64,000 bases of DNA, taken from the NCBI GenBank assembly GCA_026702755.1, contig JAPPBX010000090.1, forward strand, positions 124,001 through 188,000, in the 5' to 3' direction. The translations under genes and the position numbers were made by a program. Shown piece by piece: positions 1-9,162 of the stretch. The notes beneath the pieces were generated by a model. The model had not been told where the DNA came from, searched no databases, and saw only the letters and a program-made list of their open reading frames with translations. Numbering within the stretch: position 1 is the first letter of the stretch; each line of letters starts with the position of its first letter. Source of the stretch: Candidatus Poribacteria bacterium (lineage in GTDB: Bacteria; Poribacteria; WGA-4E; WGA-3G).

Positions 1-1
1 T

Positions 2-2071
2 GTCTCCCTATTTGGGCTTATTTTAGTCGTCGGGATTGTTGTTGATGATGCCATTGTCGTCATAGAGAACATCTACCGGCATATTGAGGCAGGTGAATCA
101 CCGAAAGTTGCCGCCATTCGTGGTGCGGAAGAAGTCGGCTGGCCCGTTGTAGCAGCAAGTTTGACGACCATCTGTGCTTTTGGACCGTTGATGTTTATGT
201 CTGGTGTTACTGGACAGTTTATGCGGATCGTGCCGGTTATGGCGATTCTGGTTTTGATAGCATCTCTTTTTGAAGTCTTCGTAATTTTACCAGCACACGT
301 CGCTGAATGGGGAAAAGCCAAAATTCGCACAGGACGCAGCAGGCTTGAAAATCTCCGAACCGGGTCCCCGAGGGGTTTCACCTTCGGTGTCCGCATTGTC
401 AGCTTTTTCGTGTGGTTTGCTATGTTTTTTGAATTAATTCGGAACCGATATGTTAGAATCCTGAAAATAACCATTCGACACCGATATGCGTTTGTAGGGA
501 GTGTCCTCTTCTTCGGATTGGTTGCATGCATCGGAGCATTTTTTGTTCTTGACAGGGAACTCTTCCCTGGTGAAGAGTTCCCACAATTTTATGTCAAAGC
601 TGAGATGCCACCTTCCTACGGAATACAGGAAACAACAGAAGTAATTGTCCAAATTGAAGAGATGGCTAAAGGACTTCCATCAACTGAAGTTGACGCGGTC
701 GTCAGCAATGTCGGTTTACATACATTTATGTCAGGTTTGATAAGAAGAAGTGTTACCTACGGCTCAAATTTAGGAGAGGTAATCGTCGAGCTCACACCAA
801 AGCAAAAACGCACCCGTGGTGTGGATGAGATCATCGCAGAACTACGCACGAAAACCACAACCATTAGTGGAATTGAGCGGCTGAGTTTCGTCACACAAGA
901 TGGGGGTGCACCACAAGTAGCAGATGTGAGCGTCAAAGTAAAAGGACCGAGATTTGAGAATCTGACTGAAATCGCTGGCGTTCTTAAGACAGCCCTATCT
1001 CAGATAGATGGCGTTTACGATATCCAAGATGATTTCAGCATTGGAAAATCTGAACTGCGCATCTACTTAAATCAGGAGAAAGCGCGTCAATATGGATTAA
1101 CCACGTTTCAGGTCGCACAAACCGTTCAAACGGGTATTGAGGGTGCCAAGGCAACCACCTATCGAGAAGCAGACGAGGCGATTGATGTTATCGTCAAATA
1201 TGAGGAAGACAGGCTTAGGAATCTCGCAGCACTTAGCAATCTCTTGGTTGCGACACCCACTGGTGCCGCTGTTCCCCTTAAGGACGTTGCAGATATAAGG
1301 GAAGAAAAGGGGTACGCAGATATCCATCGCTTCGATGGGGAACGAGCAATCACAGTTTATGCCTCGGTAGATAGAGAAAAGACGACTGCCTTTAAAGTGA
1401 GTCAATCGCTCATCAGCGCATTTGCTGATATAGAATCTTTGTATCCGGGATACCAACTCGATTTTCGAGGGGTTTTTGATGAAATTACAGAATCCTTTTC
1501 CGAGTTGTGGAAGTTGTTCATTGTTGGGCTGTTGCTCATCTATGTCGTATTGGGTGCACAATTCAAATCGTTTATACAACCGATTATTATTATGTTTGCT
1601 GTTCCATTCGGTATGATCGGTGCGATGGTTGGACTCCTACTTTCCCATGCGACCCTTAGCATCGTCGCTATGTTTGGTATCGTTGCACTCGCTGGGATTG
1701 TGGTGAACGATTCAATTGTTCTTATCGACTTCATTAACAAGTACCGAGAAAAGGGATATAACAAGTGGTACGCTATTCTGAAAGGCAGTAGTCTCCGATT
1801 ACGTCCAATTGTTCTCACCACAGTGACGACGATTTTCGGACTCATTCCGATGGCAATCGGGTTAGGCGGCAAGTCGCCTATATGGATGCCGATGGCGTAT
1901 ACGATCATTTTCGGACTCGCCGTTGCAACATTGATGACGCTGTTCGTGATGCCGGGATTATATGCCATCACAACGGACCTTCGTAGACTCGTCTTGAAAG
2001 ACCCAGAAGGACGTTTCCGTTCCGTTTCAGAAGAAGAATTATTAGGTGCAGCAGTTACAGCAGACGATTAG
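2..2071 (+). CDS. RND efflux transporter permease, 5' end outside the window
   Basis: This is the C-terminal two thirds (about 689 residues) of an RND (AcrB/MexB-type) inner-membrane proton antiporter; the open frame runs in from the window edge. The first visible residues include VDDAIVVIEN, matching the transmembrane-4 motif whose paired Asp carry protons in AcrB. Further on come the second periplasmic porter domain and a second set of transmembrane helices (GIVVNDSIVLIDF, then PIVLTTVTTIFGLIPMA), both characteristic of the family. RND pumps work with a periplasmic adaptor and an outer-membrane channel; neither is visible here and they may lie upstream. The substrate cannot be told from the sequence. 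The region before the first in-frame ATG (161) is clearly coding. Confidence 0.93.
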   Translation, partial: VSLFGLILVVGIVVDDAIVVIENIYRHIEAGESPKVAAIRGAEEVGWPVVAASLTTICAFGPLMFMSGVTGQFMRIVPVMAILVLIASLFEVFVILPAHVAEWGKAKIRTGRSRLENLRTGSPRGFTFGVRIVSFFVWFAMFFELIRNRYVRILKITIRHRYAFVGSVLFFGLVACIGAFFVLDRELFPGEEFPQFYVKAEMPPSYGIQETTEVIVQIEEMAKGLPSTEVDAVVSNVGLHTFMSGLIRRSVTYGSNLGEVIVELTPKQKRTRGVDEIIAELRTKTTTISGIERLSFVTQDGGAPQVADVSVKVKGPRFENLTEIAGVLKTALSQIDGVYDIQDDFSIGKSELRIYLNQEKARQYGLTTFQVAQTVQTGIEGAKATTYREADEAIDVIVKYEEDRLRNLAALSNLLVATPTGAAVPLKDVADIREEKGYADIHRFDGERAITVYASVDREKTTAFKVSQSLISAFADIESLYPGYQLDFRGVFDEITESFSELWKLFIVGLLLIYVVLGAQFKSFIQPIIIMFAVPFGMIGAMVGLLLSHATLSIVAMFGIVALAGIVVNDSIVLIDFINKYREKGYNKWYAILKGSSLRLRPIVLTTVTTIFGLIPMAIGLGGKSPIWMPMAYTIIFGLAVATLMTLFVMPGLYAITTDLRRLVLKDPEGRFRSVSEEELLGAAVTADD

Positions 2072-2101
2072 AACTCACATCACAACTGAAAAAATTTCCA
2101 C

Positions 2102-2130
2102 TTCTCAAATAGCACAAGAGTTGCTATAAT
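2102..2130 (+). promoter_or_regulatory. Promoter of the ATPase/DUF4276 pair
   Basis: A -35-like TTCTCA (2102-2107) lies 17 nt before a perfect -10 TATAAT (2125-2130), which is preceded by TGC, an extended -10. Transcription would start near 2137. This excludes the GTG at 2136 and supports the ATG at 2181 as the start of the next gene. Confidence 0.6.
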
Positions 2131-2180
2131 GCAGGGTGAGTTGTTTTGATATCCGCAGAAATGAAAATGGAGATTGCAAA

Positions 2181-3467
2181 ATGGCAACATTAGAAGGCTT
2201 CAGAGTAAGAAATTTTGGAGTTCTTAAAGATGTAACACTGGGTCGCCTATGGGATAGAAAAAAAGAAGAAGCCCTCACGCCAATGACAGCGGTAATCGGA
2301 AAAAATGGGGTCGGTAAGAGTGCATTATTCGATGCCTTCGGTTTCCTTGCTGATGCGCTCAAGTTCAATAATGTTGAGGAAGCTTGCGATGCCCGCGGGC
2401 GAGGTGGTTTCGAGAAAATGCGGACACAAGGTGCAACAGATCCGATTGAATTTGACGTGTACTACAGAGAACACGGAAACGCCAGACCCATTACATATCA
2501 AGTTGCTATTGAAGTAGATGAATTCGGACGGCCTTATGTACTGCAAGAACATTTTCGACAAAGGCGAACGGGTCAGAAAAGTGGTTGGCCCTTCTCTTTT
2601 TTAATACTGAATAATGGCAGCGGTGTAGTATGGAAAGGAAGTCAAGCAGGATACCAAATTGATCAACCAATTAAGGACTTACAATCATTTCAAGCATTTT
2701 GGGAATTCATAAAAACAGAGGAAGCTGGTGAAACAGAGACTATTGACTTAAGTGACCCGCGTAAACTCGGTATTGCCACAATTGGAGCATTGAAACAACA
2801 TCCAAGAATATCCGCTTTTCGTCGGTTCATCGAGGGATGGTATCTCAGTTATTTCACGCCTGATGCTGCGCGTAGTTTGCCACTTGCGGGTCCTCAAGAA
2901 CACCTCAATACCCACGGTGACAACCTCGGTAACGTCGTGCAATTCATGGAACGTGAACATAAGCAGCGTTTTCAGGCTATTCTAAAAAAAATCGCCGATA
3001 AAATACCCGGAATAGACCGAATTGACACTGAAAAAACCAGTGACGGCAGACTATTACTTAGGTTCAACAACAAAGGATTTCAAGATCCCTTTTATGCACA
3101 ACAAATGTCTGACGGAACACTCAAAGTATTCGCTTATCTACTAATGCTTGAAGACCCAACACCGCCTCCTTTTATTTGTATTGAGGAACCGGAAAACGGC
3201 TTATATCACAAACTTTTGGAGACGCTCGCCACCGAATTTCGTGAGCATGCCACAGGACACAAAGGAGGCTCACAGGTCTTCATTACGACACACCAACCAT
3301 ATTTTGTCAATGCCTTAGAACCGAAAGAGGTTTGGATACTGGAAAAGGGTGAAGATGGGTTTTCCAAAATCCGTCGGGCAAGCGAAGACCCGCTCGTGAA
3401 CGACCTTGTTGAAGAAGGACTTCCTTTGGGTGGACTCTGGTACAGCGACTATCTTGACCCAAGGTAA
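2181..3467 (+). CDS. ABC-type AAA ATPase (AAA_21/AriA-like), partner of a TOPRIM-like protein
   Basis: A 428-residue cytosolic ATPase of the SMC/RecF/OLD-like branch. Walker A is GKNGVGKS (residues 40-47). An ABC signature-like QMSDGTLKVF precedes Walker B (ICIEEPENGL), and an H-switch ITTHQP follows. The split organisation, with a long insertion between Walker A and the signature, is typical of defence-associated ATPases. The start is ATG 2181, with GGAG upstream; an in-frame GTG at 2136 would precede the predicted transcript. The stop lies 4 nt before the start of a DUF4276/TOPRIM-like gene, so the two are translationally coupled. By analogy with ATPase/nuclease pairs (PARIS AriA/AriB, AbiL, OLD) it may sense phage and activate its partner. 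Function is inferred. Confidence 0.8.
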   Translation: MATLEGFRVRNFGVLKDVTLGRLWDRKKEEALTPMTAVIGKNGVGKSALFDAFGFLADALKFNNVEEACDARGRGGFEKMRTQGATDPIEFDVYYREHGNARPITYQVAIEVDEFGRPYVLQEHFRQRRTGQKSGWPFSFLILNNGSGVVWKGSQAGYQIDQPIKDLQSFQAFWEFIKTEEAGETETIDLSDPRKLGIATIGALKQHPRISAFRRFIEGWYLSYFTPDAARSLPLAGPQEHLNTHGDNLGNVVQFMEREHKQRFQAILKKIADKIPGIDRIDTEKTSDGRLLLRFNNKGFQDPFYAQQMSDGTLKVFAYLLMLEDPTPPPFICIEEPENGLYHKLLETLATEFREHATGHKGGSQVFITTHQPYFVNALEPKEVWILEKGEDGFSKIRRASEDPLVNDLVEEGLPLGGLWYSDYLDPR

Positions 3468-3471
3468 AAGA

Positions 3472-4113
3472 ATGCACTTTGAAATACTTGTTGAAGACCA
3501 ATCTGGAAAGAAAGCTCTTGATATTCTGATACCAAAGATTATCAGTAATCAACACAAGTTCAAGGTCCGTCCCTATCAAGGAATCGGGCACATTCCCAAA
3601 AACCTCACCAATCCTACTAATGCGAATACAAACCTTTTGCTCAATCAACTTCCCATGCAGCTTAGGGCGTACGGAAAAAATTATGCCAATGATCCTACCA
3701 AAGTCGTAATTGTGGTGTGCGACTTGGATAATAACTGCTTGAGAACGTTTCGCCGACAACTCTTCACTGTTCTAAATGCTTGTAACCCCAGACCAAAGAC
3801 TCGGTTTTGTATTGCTATAGAAGAGGGTGAAGCTTGGCTGCTGGGCGATATTCCAGCAATCAAGGCAGCTTATCCGAGAGCCAAGGACAATATCCTGAAT
3901 GGTTATCAAAATGACTCCATTTGTGGAACATGGGAACTTCTGGCTGATGCAGTATTTAGAGGTGGTTCAAGTAGGTTAAAAAAGAGAGGATGGCAGACAG
4001 TTGGTAGGGAGAAATCAACATGGGCACAGAAAATCACTCCATATATGAACGTAGACCAAAACGCATCACCCAGTTTTTGTTACTTTCGAGATAAGATTCG
4101 AGAACTCATCTGA
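3472..4113 (+). CDS. DUF4276-like TOPRIM-fold protein, putative nuclease effector
   Basis: 213 residues. The protein begins FEILVEDQSG with Glu8, has a hydrophobic strand ending in CDLDNN (Asp84, Asp86), and then EEGEAWLLGD (117-126). This glutamate, DxD and EExEAWLLGD arrangement is what I know of DUF4276 proteins, which have a TOPRIM-like fold. TOPRIM proteins bind metal and many cut nucleic acid. The start is ATG 3472, with an AAGG run just upstream inside the end of the ATPase gene; the open frame extends further upstream but overlaps the ATPase. It is probably the effector or partner of the upstream ATPase. The family assignment is from motifs only; nuclease activity is inferred. Confidence 0.7.
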   Translation: MHFEILVEDQSGKKALDILIPKIISNQHKFKVRPYQGIGHIPKNLTNPTNANTNLLLNQLPMQLRAYGKNYANDPTKVVIVVCDLDNNCLRTFRRQLFTVLNACNPRPKTRFCIAIEEGEAWLLGDIPAIKAAYPRAKDNILNGYQNDSICGTWELLADAVFRGGSSRLKKRGWQTVGREKSTWAQKITPYMNVDQNASPSFCYFRDKIRELI

Positions 4114-4163
4114 GTATCTACCGTTGACGTATCAACTCATTGGAAATCAAGGAGAAAAATCAA

Positions 4164-5138
4164 GTGAATCAACAGAATTTGAAAATTGCTTTCATTGGCG
4201 TTGGGGGCATCGCTGGCAATTACCGCCGAAGTCTCAATCAACTTGAACGTCCCATCGCTGCTGTCTGTGATATAAATGCAGAACGCGCGGCAGCGGTCGC
4301 CGCTGAGGAAAACGCCACAGCATACACTGATCACAGCGAAATGCTACAGAAAGAGAAACCGGATGTCGTGTTTACCTGTATCCCACCGGGCGCACACACG
4401 ACCCAGGTTGCCGATGCAGCAGCGGCGGGTGCGGCGGTTTTCGTTGCCAAACCCGTTGCACAAGACTTAGAAACCGCCCAACATGCTCGTGATGCGATTG
4501 CTGCCGCCGGTGTCATCAACCAAGTCGGTTACATGGCACGATATAGCGACATTACAGCAAAAGCGAAGGAGTTAGTCGGAGATCAGAAACTCACTATGGG
4601 GATTGGACGGTTTCTCACACGGATGGGGACAAACCACCCGTGGTGGGGAAAATACGAAGTATCGCGCGGACAGATGGTCGAGCAGACGACCCATGTTTTT
4701 GATTTGATTCGCTATTTCCTCGGTGATGTGGTGAGTGTTCACGCCTACGGTATCAAAGGCGTTTCTGACGGGATTGCTGATTTTGAGGAGTGTACCGTCT
4801 GTAACATGCAGTTTGAAAGCGGTGCGGTAGGCAGTATTACCAGCACGTGTGTCGCTCGCGCACACGACAATTTCGCAACTGAATTAGTCGGCGATGACCT
4901 CTATCTCAAGCTCACGCATGACCTCGGATTGCGTGGACAGATTGGCGGTGAAGGGATTGACTATACCGGTACAGAAGCCGGTTATTTCCGACAGGTTGAG
5001 CAGCTCATCAATGCGGTTGACGCAAACGATCAAGGATTGGTGCTCTCGCCCTACGCCGATGCTGCGAAGAGTCTTGCCGTTACACTCGCTGCGAACCGTT
5101 CATTAGAAACAGGACAGGTTGAGCAGGTTGCTGTCTAA
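4164..5138 (+). CDS. Gfo/Idh/MocA family NAD(P)-dependent oxidoreductase
   Basis: 324 residues. The N-terminal Rossmann fold has GVGGIAGNY near the start and the segment CIPPGAHTTQVADAA followed by VAKPVAQD, which carries the conserved family lysine-proline motif. The C-terminal alpha/beta domain has the family GQMVEQTTHVFDLIRYFLGD substrate-side segment. Such enzymes oxidise or reduce sugars and inositols with NAD(P). GTG at 4164 is chosen as start because AAGGAG lies 9 nt upstream; TTG 4140 would give eight extra residues without a ribosome site. It is convergent with the GH88-type hydrolase and separated from it by a perfect hairpin. The exact substrate is unknown. Confidence 0.88.
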   Translation: MNQQNLKIAFIGVGGIAGNYRRSLNQLERPIAAVCDINAERAAAVAAEENATAYTDHSEMLQKEKPDVVFTCIPPGAHTTQVADAAAAGAAVFVAKPVAQDLETAQHARDAIAAAGVINQVGYMARYSDITAKAKELVGDQKLTMGIGRFLTRMGTNHPWWGKYEVSRGQMVEQTTHVFDLIRYFLGDVVSVHAYGIKGVSDGIADFEECTVCNMQFESGAVGSITSTCVARAHDNFATELVGDDLYLKLTHDLGLRGQIGGEGIDYTGTEAGYFRQVEQLINAVDANDQGLVLSPYADAAKSLAVTLAANRSLETGQVEQVAV

Positions 5139-5149
5139 TTACTCCAATC

Positions 5150-5170
5150 GGCGCGCTTGCAAAGCGCGCC
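5150..5170. repeat. Family C palindrome between convergent genes
   Basis: A perfect 9-bp inverted repeat (GGCGCGCTT at 5150-5158, AAGCGCGCC at 5162-5170) with a 3-nt loop, followed by CTACC. It lies between two convergent genes, so it could terminate transcription in both directions, although there is no T-run. It resembles the hairpins at 33418-33440 and 45845-45874 in having GTAGG(C/T)G-type ends. Confidence 0.75.
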
Positions 5171-5183
5171 TACCACATACACA

Positions 5184-6554
5184 TTAGAAAAACGTCAAAT
5201 ACGGTTTTTCGTTTATCTCCCGCCATAATAAGACTGCAAGTTCGCGGGCGTGATAATCGCCCCACATCGAAGCCTCACCACACGGGACCTTCCTGCCCTC
5301 TGGCACATAATCCCATCCATTCGGACGGTGATATACCGAATGCAACAGCAACCCTTGATGTGTATCGGATTCCGAGAGATACGGTTCGGCAAAGAGAGTT
5401 TTGGCTACGGTTAAACCGGCTTGGTAATAGGAATCTCCAGCTTCAGACTCACCGTGTTTTCTGAGATAGTTACCAAGTCGAATCAATCCTTGTGCCGCAA
5501 TTGCAGCGGCGGAACTATCTACAGGTTCAAGATCGTTATATGGGTCGGCAGGTGCTGCCAAATAATCACCGAGTTCAACCAGACCAGGTGCGCCAGTATC
5601 CCAGTACGGGATCCCATCTTGTGCTGTGTTTTCAATATAGAAATCGGCGGTGGCTTCCGCTGCCTTGCGTATATGCGCTGTTGCCAAATCATATCCGCCG
5701 TAAGGTTCAAGTTCCTCGGCAGATAACGTATCAAAAAACTCCAGCTGCTCGGCGTAACCTGTAACAATCCATGCAAGTCCACGTGTCCACGTTGTAAACG
5801 GTGAATAGCCCTGCTGTGTGCTCGGACAACGGTAGTTCCCATCGTTCGTATTGAAGATAGATTCATGCACCACCCGTCCCCGTATGTCATAAGCATCGCG
5901 TCCTTCGCCGTAGTAGACGTTATAGTTCGCTGTCGTCTGCGAATGTTGAAGCAGACGTTCCAATAGCGGAATAGCAACATCGCCTTCACCCATCAGCACT
6001 GCGCCGAGTGTATGTCCAAGTCCTAAAACCCGTAGCGAACGAATCGTGTCTGAAAAAAGCGAATGCGGTCCGTTGAAAGAGGCAATATATCCCGTCCCGT
6101 CTTTAATTTGCGTCCAGCGACTCGCTTGTACGGCAGCGGAGGCTTTCAGTGCGAGTTCATAGAAATGCATCTCGCCATCGTTCCACGGAATCACACCGTC
6201 CCGCATCAAACGGCGGAGGTTGCCATAAGTCGAAACATTATTGAAACCGTGGTCATGCACACCGATGTGTGTCACGTGCGGTGCCATCTTTTCAATCGTG
6301 TTCTGCCTACCGATTTCAAGGAATTGCTCATCGCCAGTAGCATCAAATTGGAGGATCGCAGAGCCGAATTGGAACCCTTGTGTCCATTCCGTCCAGCCGC
6401 GTGTTGTGTAGGTCCCAGCGACGGTAAAAACGGGGGTGCCTTTTTCAGGGAGCCATGTGTCCTCAATGGCTAAAATTTTTTGACCTGAGTATTCAAAAAG
6501 TCTTTCAATTTGAGGCTTCAGATCGGTGGGACGTAATGAATGGTTTACTTGCAT
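5184..6554 (-). CDS. GH88-like unsaturated glucuronyl hydrolase
   Basis: 456 residues of predicted alpha/alpha barrel. Family-type motifs are HDHGFNNVSTYGNL in the first half and QGYSPFTTWTRGLAWIVTGY later, which parallel the DTGF and WxRGxAWxxYG segments of GH88 hydrolases. GH88 enzymes hydrate and cleave the delta-4,5-unsaturated uronic acid left by polysaccharide lyases, using two aspartates. No signal peptide is visible, so it is probably cytosolic and acts on imported oligosaccharides. GAGGAGG lies about 14 nt before ATG 6554, which is a long spacing. The neighbouring oxidoreductase fits uronate or sugar catabolism. The family call is good; the substrate is not determined. Confidence 0.82.
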   Translation of the reverse strand: MQVNHSLRPTDLKPQIERLFEYSGQKILAIEDTWLPEKGTPVFTVAGTYTTRGWTEWTQGFQFGSAILQFDATGDEQFLEIGRQNTIEKMAPHVTHIGVHDHGFNNVSTYGNLRRLMRDGVIPWNDGEMHFYELALKASAAVQASRWTQIKDGTGYIASFNGPHSLFSDTIRSLRVLGLGHTLGAVLMGEGDVAIPLLERLLQHSQTTANYNVYYGEGRDAYDIRGRVVHESIFNTNDGNYRCPSTQQGYSPFTTWTRGLAWIVTGYAEQLEFFDTLSAEELEPYGGYDLATAHIRKAAEATADFYIENTAQDGIPYWDTGAPGLVELGDYLAAPADPYNDLEPVDSSAAAIAAQGLIRLGNYLRKHGESEAGDSYYQAGLTVAKTLFAEPYLSESDTHQGLLLHSVYHRPNGWDYVPEGRKVPCGEASMWGDYHARELAVLLWREINEKPYLTFF

Positions 6555-6673
6555 TGGGCTATGATTGCCTCCTCAGTTAGATTGTTGGGTTTTGCTATGT
6601 CTGTTTCTATGAATAGACCATTGAAAAGCGGTACTTTCTTGATAGACTTGAGGTTTCTTGGTCATTCACCGCT

Positions 6674-7183
6674 CTACCCAACGGACGACGGTGACTGTGT
6701 GTCTTTATATCGTTCACAAATCACTTGGATGAGATTGGTTGTGGATTTACCGGGGACGTTCAAACCGACGACAACCTTACCGCCGTTTGCCTCAACGACA
6801 TCCTTTTCAATGAGTTGCTCCAGTTTATAGTCTCCCCCTTTAACGTGAATGCTGGGCTTAAGCTCAGAAAGCAAATCAATGGGTGTTAATTCTGGAAAGA
6901 TGACGACGTAATCGACACATGCCAACCCTGCCAGCATCTCTGCGCGTTCTGCTTCAGGCACAAGCGGACGGTTTTCGCCCTTGAGCTGCCGCACCGAACT
7001 ATCACTGTTGACCGCTACCACAAGCATATCTCCAAGCTGGCGCGCCGCCTGCAGATACCGGAGATGTCCCAGGTGTAGCACATCAAAACAACCGTTGGTC
7101 GTGACAACGGTCTTACCTTCAGTTTTCAGTTGCTGCAGAACAGATGCGAGTTCGCTCCGATGATAGATTTTTTGGTTCCACAT
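6674..7183 (-). CDS. rfaE2: D-glycero-beta-D-manno-heptose 1-phosphate adenylyltransferase
   Basis: 169 residues of a nucleotidyltransferase (HIGH superfamily). NGCFDVLHLGHLRYL near residues 30-44 contains the HxGH motif, and NRPLVPEAERAEMLAGL is diagnostic for the stand-alone HldE C-terminal domain. The VKGGDY segment also matches. The enzyme makes ADP-heptose from ATP and heptose 1-phosphate for the LPS inner core, which implies a Gram-negative envelope. ATG 7183 has GGAGATAG upstream. The kinase (HldE N-terminal domain or RfaE1) is not in this window, so this is the split form of the pathway. Confidence 0.92.
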   Translation of the reverse strand: MWNQKIYHRSELASVLQQLKTEGKTVVTTNGCFDVLHLGHLRYLQAARQLGDMLVVAVNSDSSVRQLKGENRPLVPEAERAEMLAGLACVDYVVIFPELTPIDLLSELKPSIHVKGGDYKLEQLIEKDVVEANGGKVVVGLNVPGKSTTNLIQVICERYKDTQSPSSVG

Positions 7184-7209
7184 TTTCTATCTCCAGCGTT
7201 TTGACAATG

Positions 7210-9012
7210 CTACTCCAAGTCGCGAAGTGCTTTTTCAATGTCAGCTTTGAGACTTGGATCTATACTCAGACGGATCTTCACATTTTCGGAGTCTATTTCC
7301 TTGCGAGTCGACCTTGAGGTGCTTTTTGGCTGTTGTAAGAGTTTCAAGGCAGTTTTGAGGTCTGTTTTTGCCTCCGAAGTACGCTCCAGGGCAGCATTTG
7401 CGACACCTCGATCGTAGTAAAATTTAGCATGATTCGGTTCCAACTGGATAGCCTTACTATAGTCCACAATGCTATCTATATTGTTACCCTGAGCCGATTT
7501 TACTTTACCTTGAATGTTATAAGCCATAGCAAGAACAGTATCCCCTGGTTTCAAGCGAATCGCCGCGTTGCAGTCTTCAATCGCACCTCTATTATCACCC
7601 AAATCAAACTTCGTGTTTCCGCGATTAACATACGCTAAAGCTAGAGGATCGTCCTTCGGTTTTAGGCGAATAGCCGTATTATAGTCTTCAATCGCGCCCT
7701 TCTTATCTTCTAAAGCAGATTTCGCAACACCACGATTGACATAAGCTGAAGCCAGAAGATCATTCTCTGGTTTTAGGCGAATAGCCGTATTATAGTCTTC
7801 AATCGCGCCCTTCTTATCTTCTAAAGCAGATTTCGCAACACCACGATTGACATAAGCTGAAGCCAGAAGATCATTCTCTGGTTTTAGGCGAATAGCCGTA
7901 TTATAGTCTTCAATCGCGCCCTTCTTATCTTCTAAAGCAGATTTCGCAACACCACGATTGACGTAGGGCCCAATATGGGCTGGATCAAGACGGATCGCCA
8001 TGTTATAATCTTTAATGGCACCCTCCTCATCTTCTAAGTTAGACTTTGCAATACCGCGACTAGAGTAGACATAAGTATAATCTTCACCCAGGCGAATAGC
8101 GGTATTATAGTCTTTGATAGCCCCCTCAAAATTACCTAACTTTTTTCTTGCATCTCCACGGCTGATATAGGCATCAGCAAAATCTGGTGCGAGACGGATA
8201 ACCGCATCATAGACTTTGATAGCATTCTTAAATTCGCCGCGACCCGCCGCATCCACCGCACTATAGTAGCGGATGAGAGGTTCCTCACGCCATTTTTCTA
8301 TAGGTTTTACTTGCGTCGGTATGTCTTTAAGTAATTCTCGGAGATAATTTGAAGGAATCGCGTAGCCGGCACCAACTCTATACCCTTGGAATGTAATGCC
8401 TATCACATCTCCATGAACATTTAAGACGGGTCCACCACTATATCCTTCACGATTGTTCCTCGCTCTGAAGTCAAGGAAATTGGGAGTGGTACGACTAATT
8501 CGACCTACTGAAACATCGCCTTGCAAGAATTTACCATCCTGAACCGGGTTGCCAATGACTATAATTCTATCATCCTTCTCCACTATCCCACTATCGCCGA
8601 GTGAAAGAACGTCTGCGTCTTCACCGACCATCTTTGCAACCTTTAAGATAACCAAATCCCGTTTCGGATCACTCGCCATGACCCCTTCAATAGTGTACCA
8701 TGTCGGTTTGTTCACCAATTTAGCAATGCTGACAGCACCATCAAAGGACTTCTGGTTGATAACGTGAACGTTGGTGGCAATTATATCTTGCCCGATGAAG
8801 AATCCACTGCCTGATGATGGTGATCCTTCAACACTTAAACTCCCTATTTGTACGGTGGCTGCTTTACCAATTTTCGCAATTTGATCAAGATCCGGTCGCG
8901 CTGAGACTTTTTCGCTTCGCGTCGTTTGGTGTTTGACGCTTGAAGCACAAGATAGGAAAACTCCTAATGCAAAGCATCCTACCAACGCTAATACTTTTTC
9001 CGCAAATTTCAT
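7210..9012 (-). CDS. Lipoprotein trypsin-like (S1C) protease fused to about nine TPR repeats
   Basis: 600 residues. A lipoprotein signal ends in FLSC (Cys22), so the protein should be membrane-anchored outside the cytoplasm. An HtrA-like trypsin fold follows with catalytic His83 (ATNVHV), Asp119 (KRDLVIL) and Ser192 (GYSGGPV), so all three triad residues are present. There is no PDZ domain; instead residues from about 240 onwards are TPR units of the NRGVAKSALEDKKGAIEDYNTAIRL type. Three of these units come from a nearly identical 111-nt tandem repeat. AAGGGGA lies 9 nt before ATG 9012. It is divergent from the EF-Tu-like gene. Periplasmic quality control, or cleavage of TPR-bound proteins, is inferred. 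Confidence 0.87.
   Translation of the reverse strand: MKFAEKVLALVGCFALGVFLSCASSVKHQTTRSEKVSARPDLDQIAKIGKAATVQIGSLSVEGSPSSGSGFFIGQDIIATNVHVINQKSFDGAVSIAKLVNKPTWYTIEGVMASDPKRDLVILKVAKMVGEDADVLSLGDSGIVEKDDRIIVIGNPVQDGKFLQGDVSVGRISRTTPNFLDFRARNNREGYSGGPVLNVHGDVIGITFQGYRVGAGYAIPSNYLRELLKDIPTQVKPIEKWREEPLIRYYSAVDAAGRGEFKNAIKVYDAVIRLAPDFADAYISRGDARKKLGNFEGAIKDYNTAIRLGEDYTYVYSSRGIAKSNLEDEEGAIKDYNMAIRLDPAHIGPYVNRGVAKSALEDKKGAIEDYNTAIRLKPENDLLASAYVNRGVAKSALEDKKGAIEDYNTAIRLKPENDLLASAYVNRGVAKSALEDKKGAIEDYNTAIRLKPKDDPLALAYVNRGNTKFDLGDNRGAIEDCNAAIRLKPGDTVLAMAYNIQGKVKSAQGNNIDSIVDYSKAIQLEPNHAKFYYDRGVANAALERTSEAKTDLKTALKLLQQPKSTSRSTRKEIDSENVKIRLSIDPSLKADIEKALRDLE
7661..7964. repeat. 111-nt in-frame tandem repeat inside the TPR region
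   Basis: Two full copies (7661-7771, 7772-7882) and an 82-nt partial copy (7883-7964) are almost identical in nucleotide sequence. Each encodes one 37-residue TPR unit rather than the usual 34. The lack of synonymous drift points to very recent expansion or gene conversion. Confidence 0.9.
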
Positions 9013-9072
9013 CCAGATGTCCCCTTGTCTGTTTTGCTTGTTAATCTAAACCCCTTTATCATATAAGTCCGA

Positions 9073-9084
9073 TGTAATATTACA
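9073..9084. promoter_or_regulatory. Perfect 12-bp palindrome in a divergent intergenic region
   Basis: TGTAATATTACA is a perfect palindrome in the 226-bp space between the divergent protease-TPR and EF-Tu-like genes. A second imperfect one, ACACAA-A-TTGTGT, lies at 9093-9105. Either could be an operator; nothing else supports this. Confidence 0.35.
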
Positions 9085-9162
9085 ACACAAACACACAAAT
9101 TGTGTTAACTTCAAGCGTTAATAGTCTATCACGCATTGGGCTGTTTGGCAAGTTTTTCCACA

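Noticed and set aside
2136-2180. Longer N-terminus for the ATPase from GTG 2136
   Set aside because: The predicted transcript starts at about 2137, and the 15 extra residues do not resemble the family.
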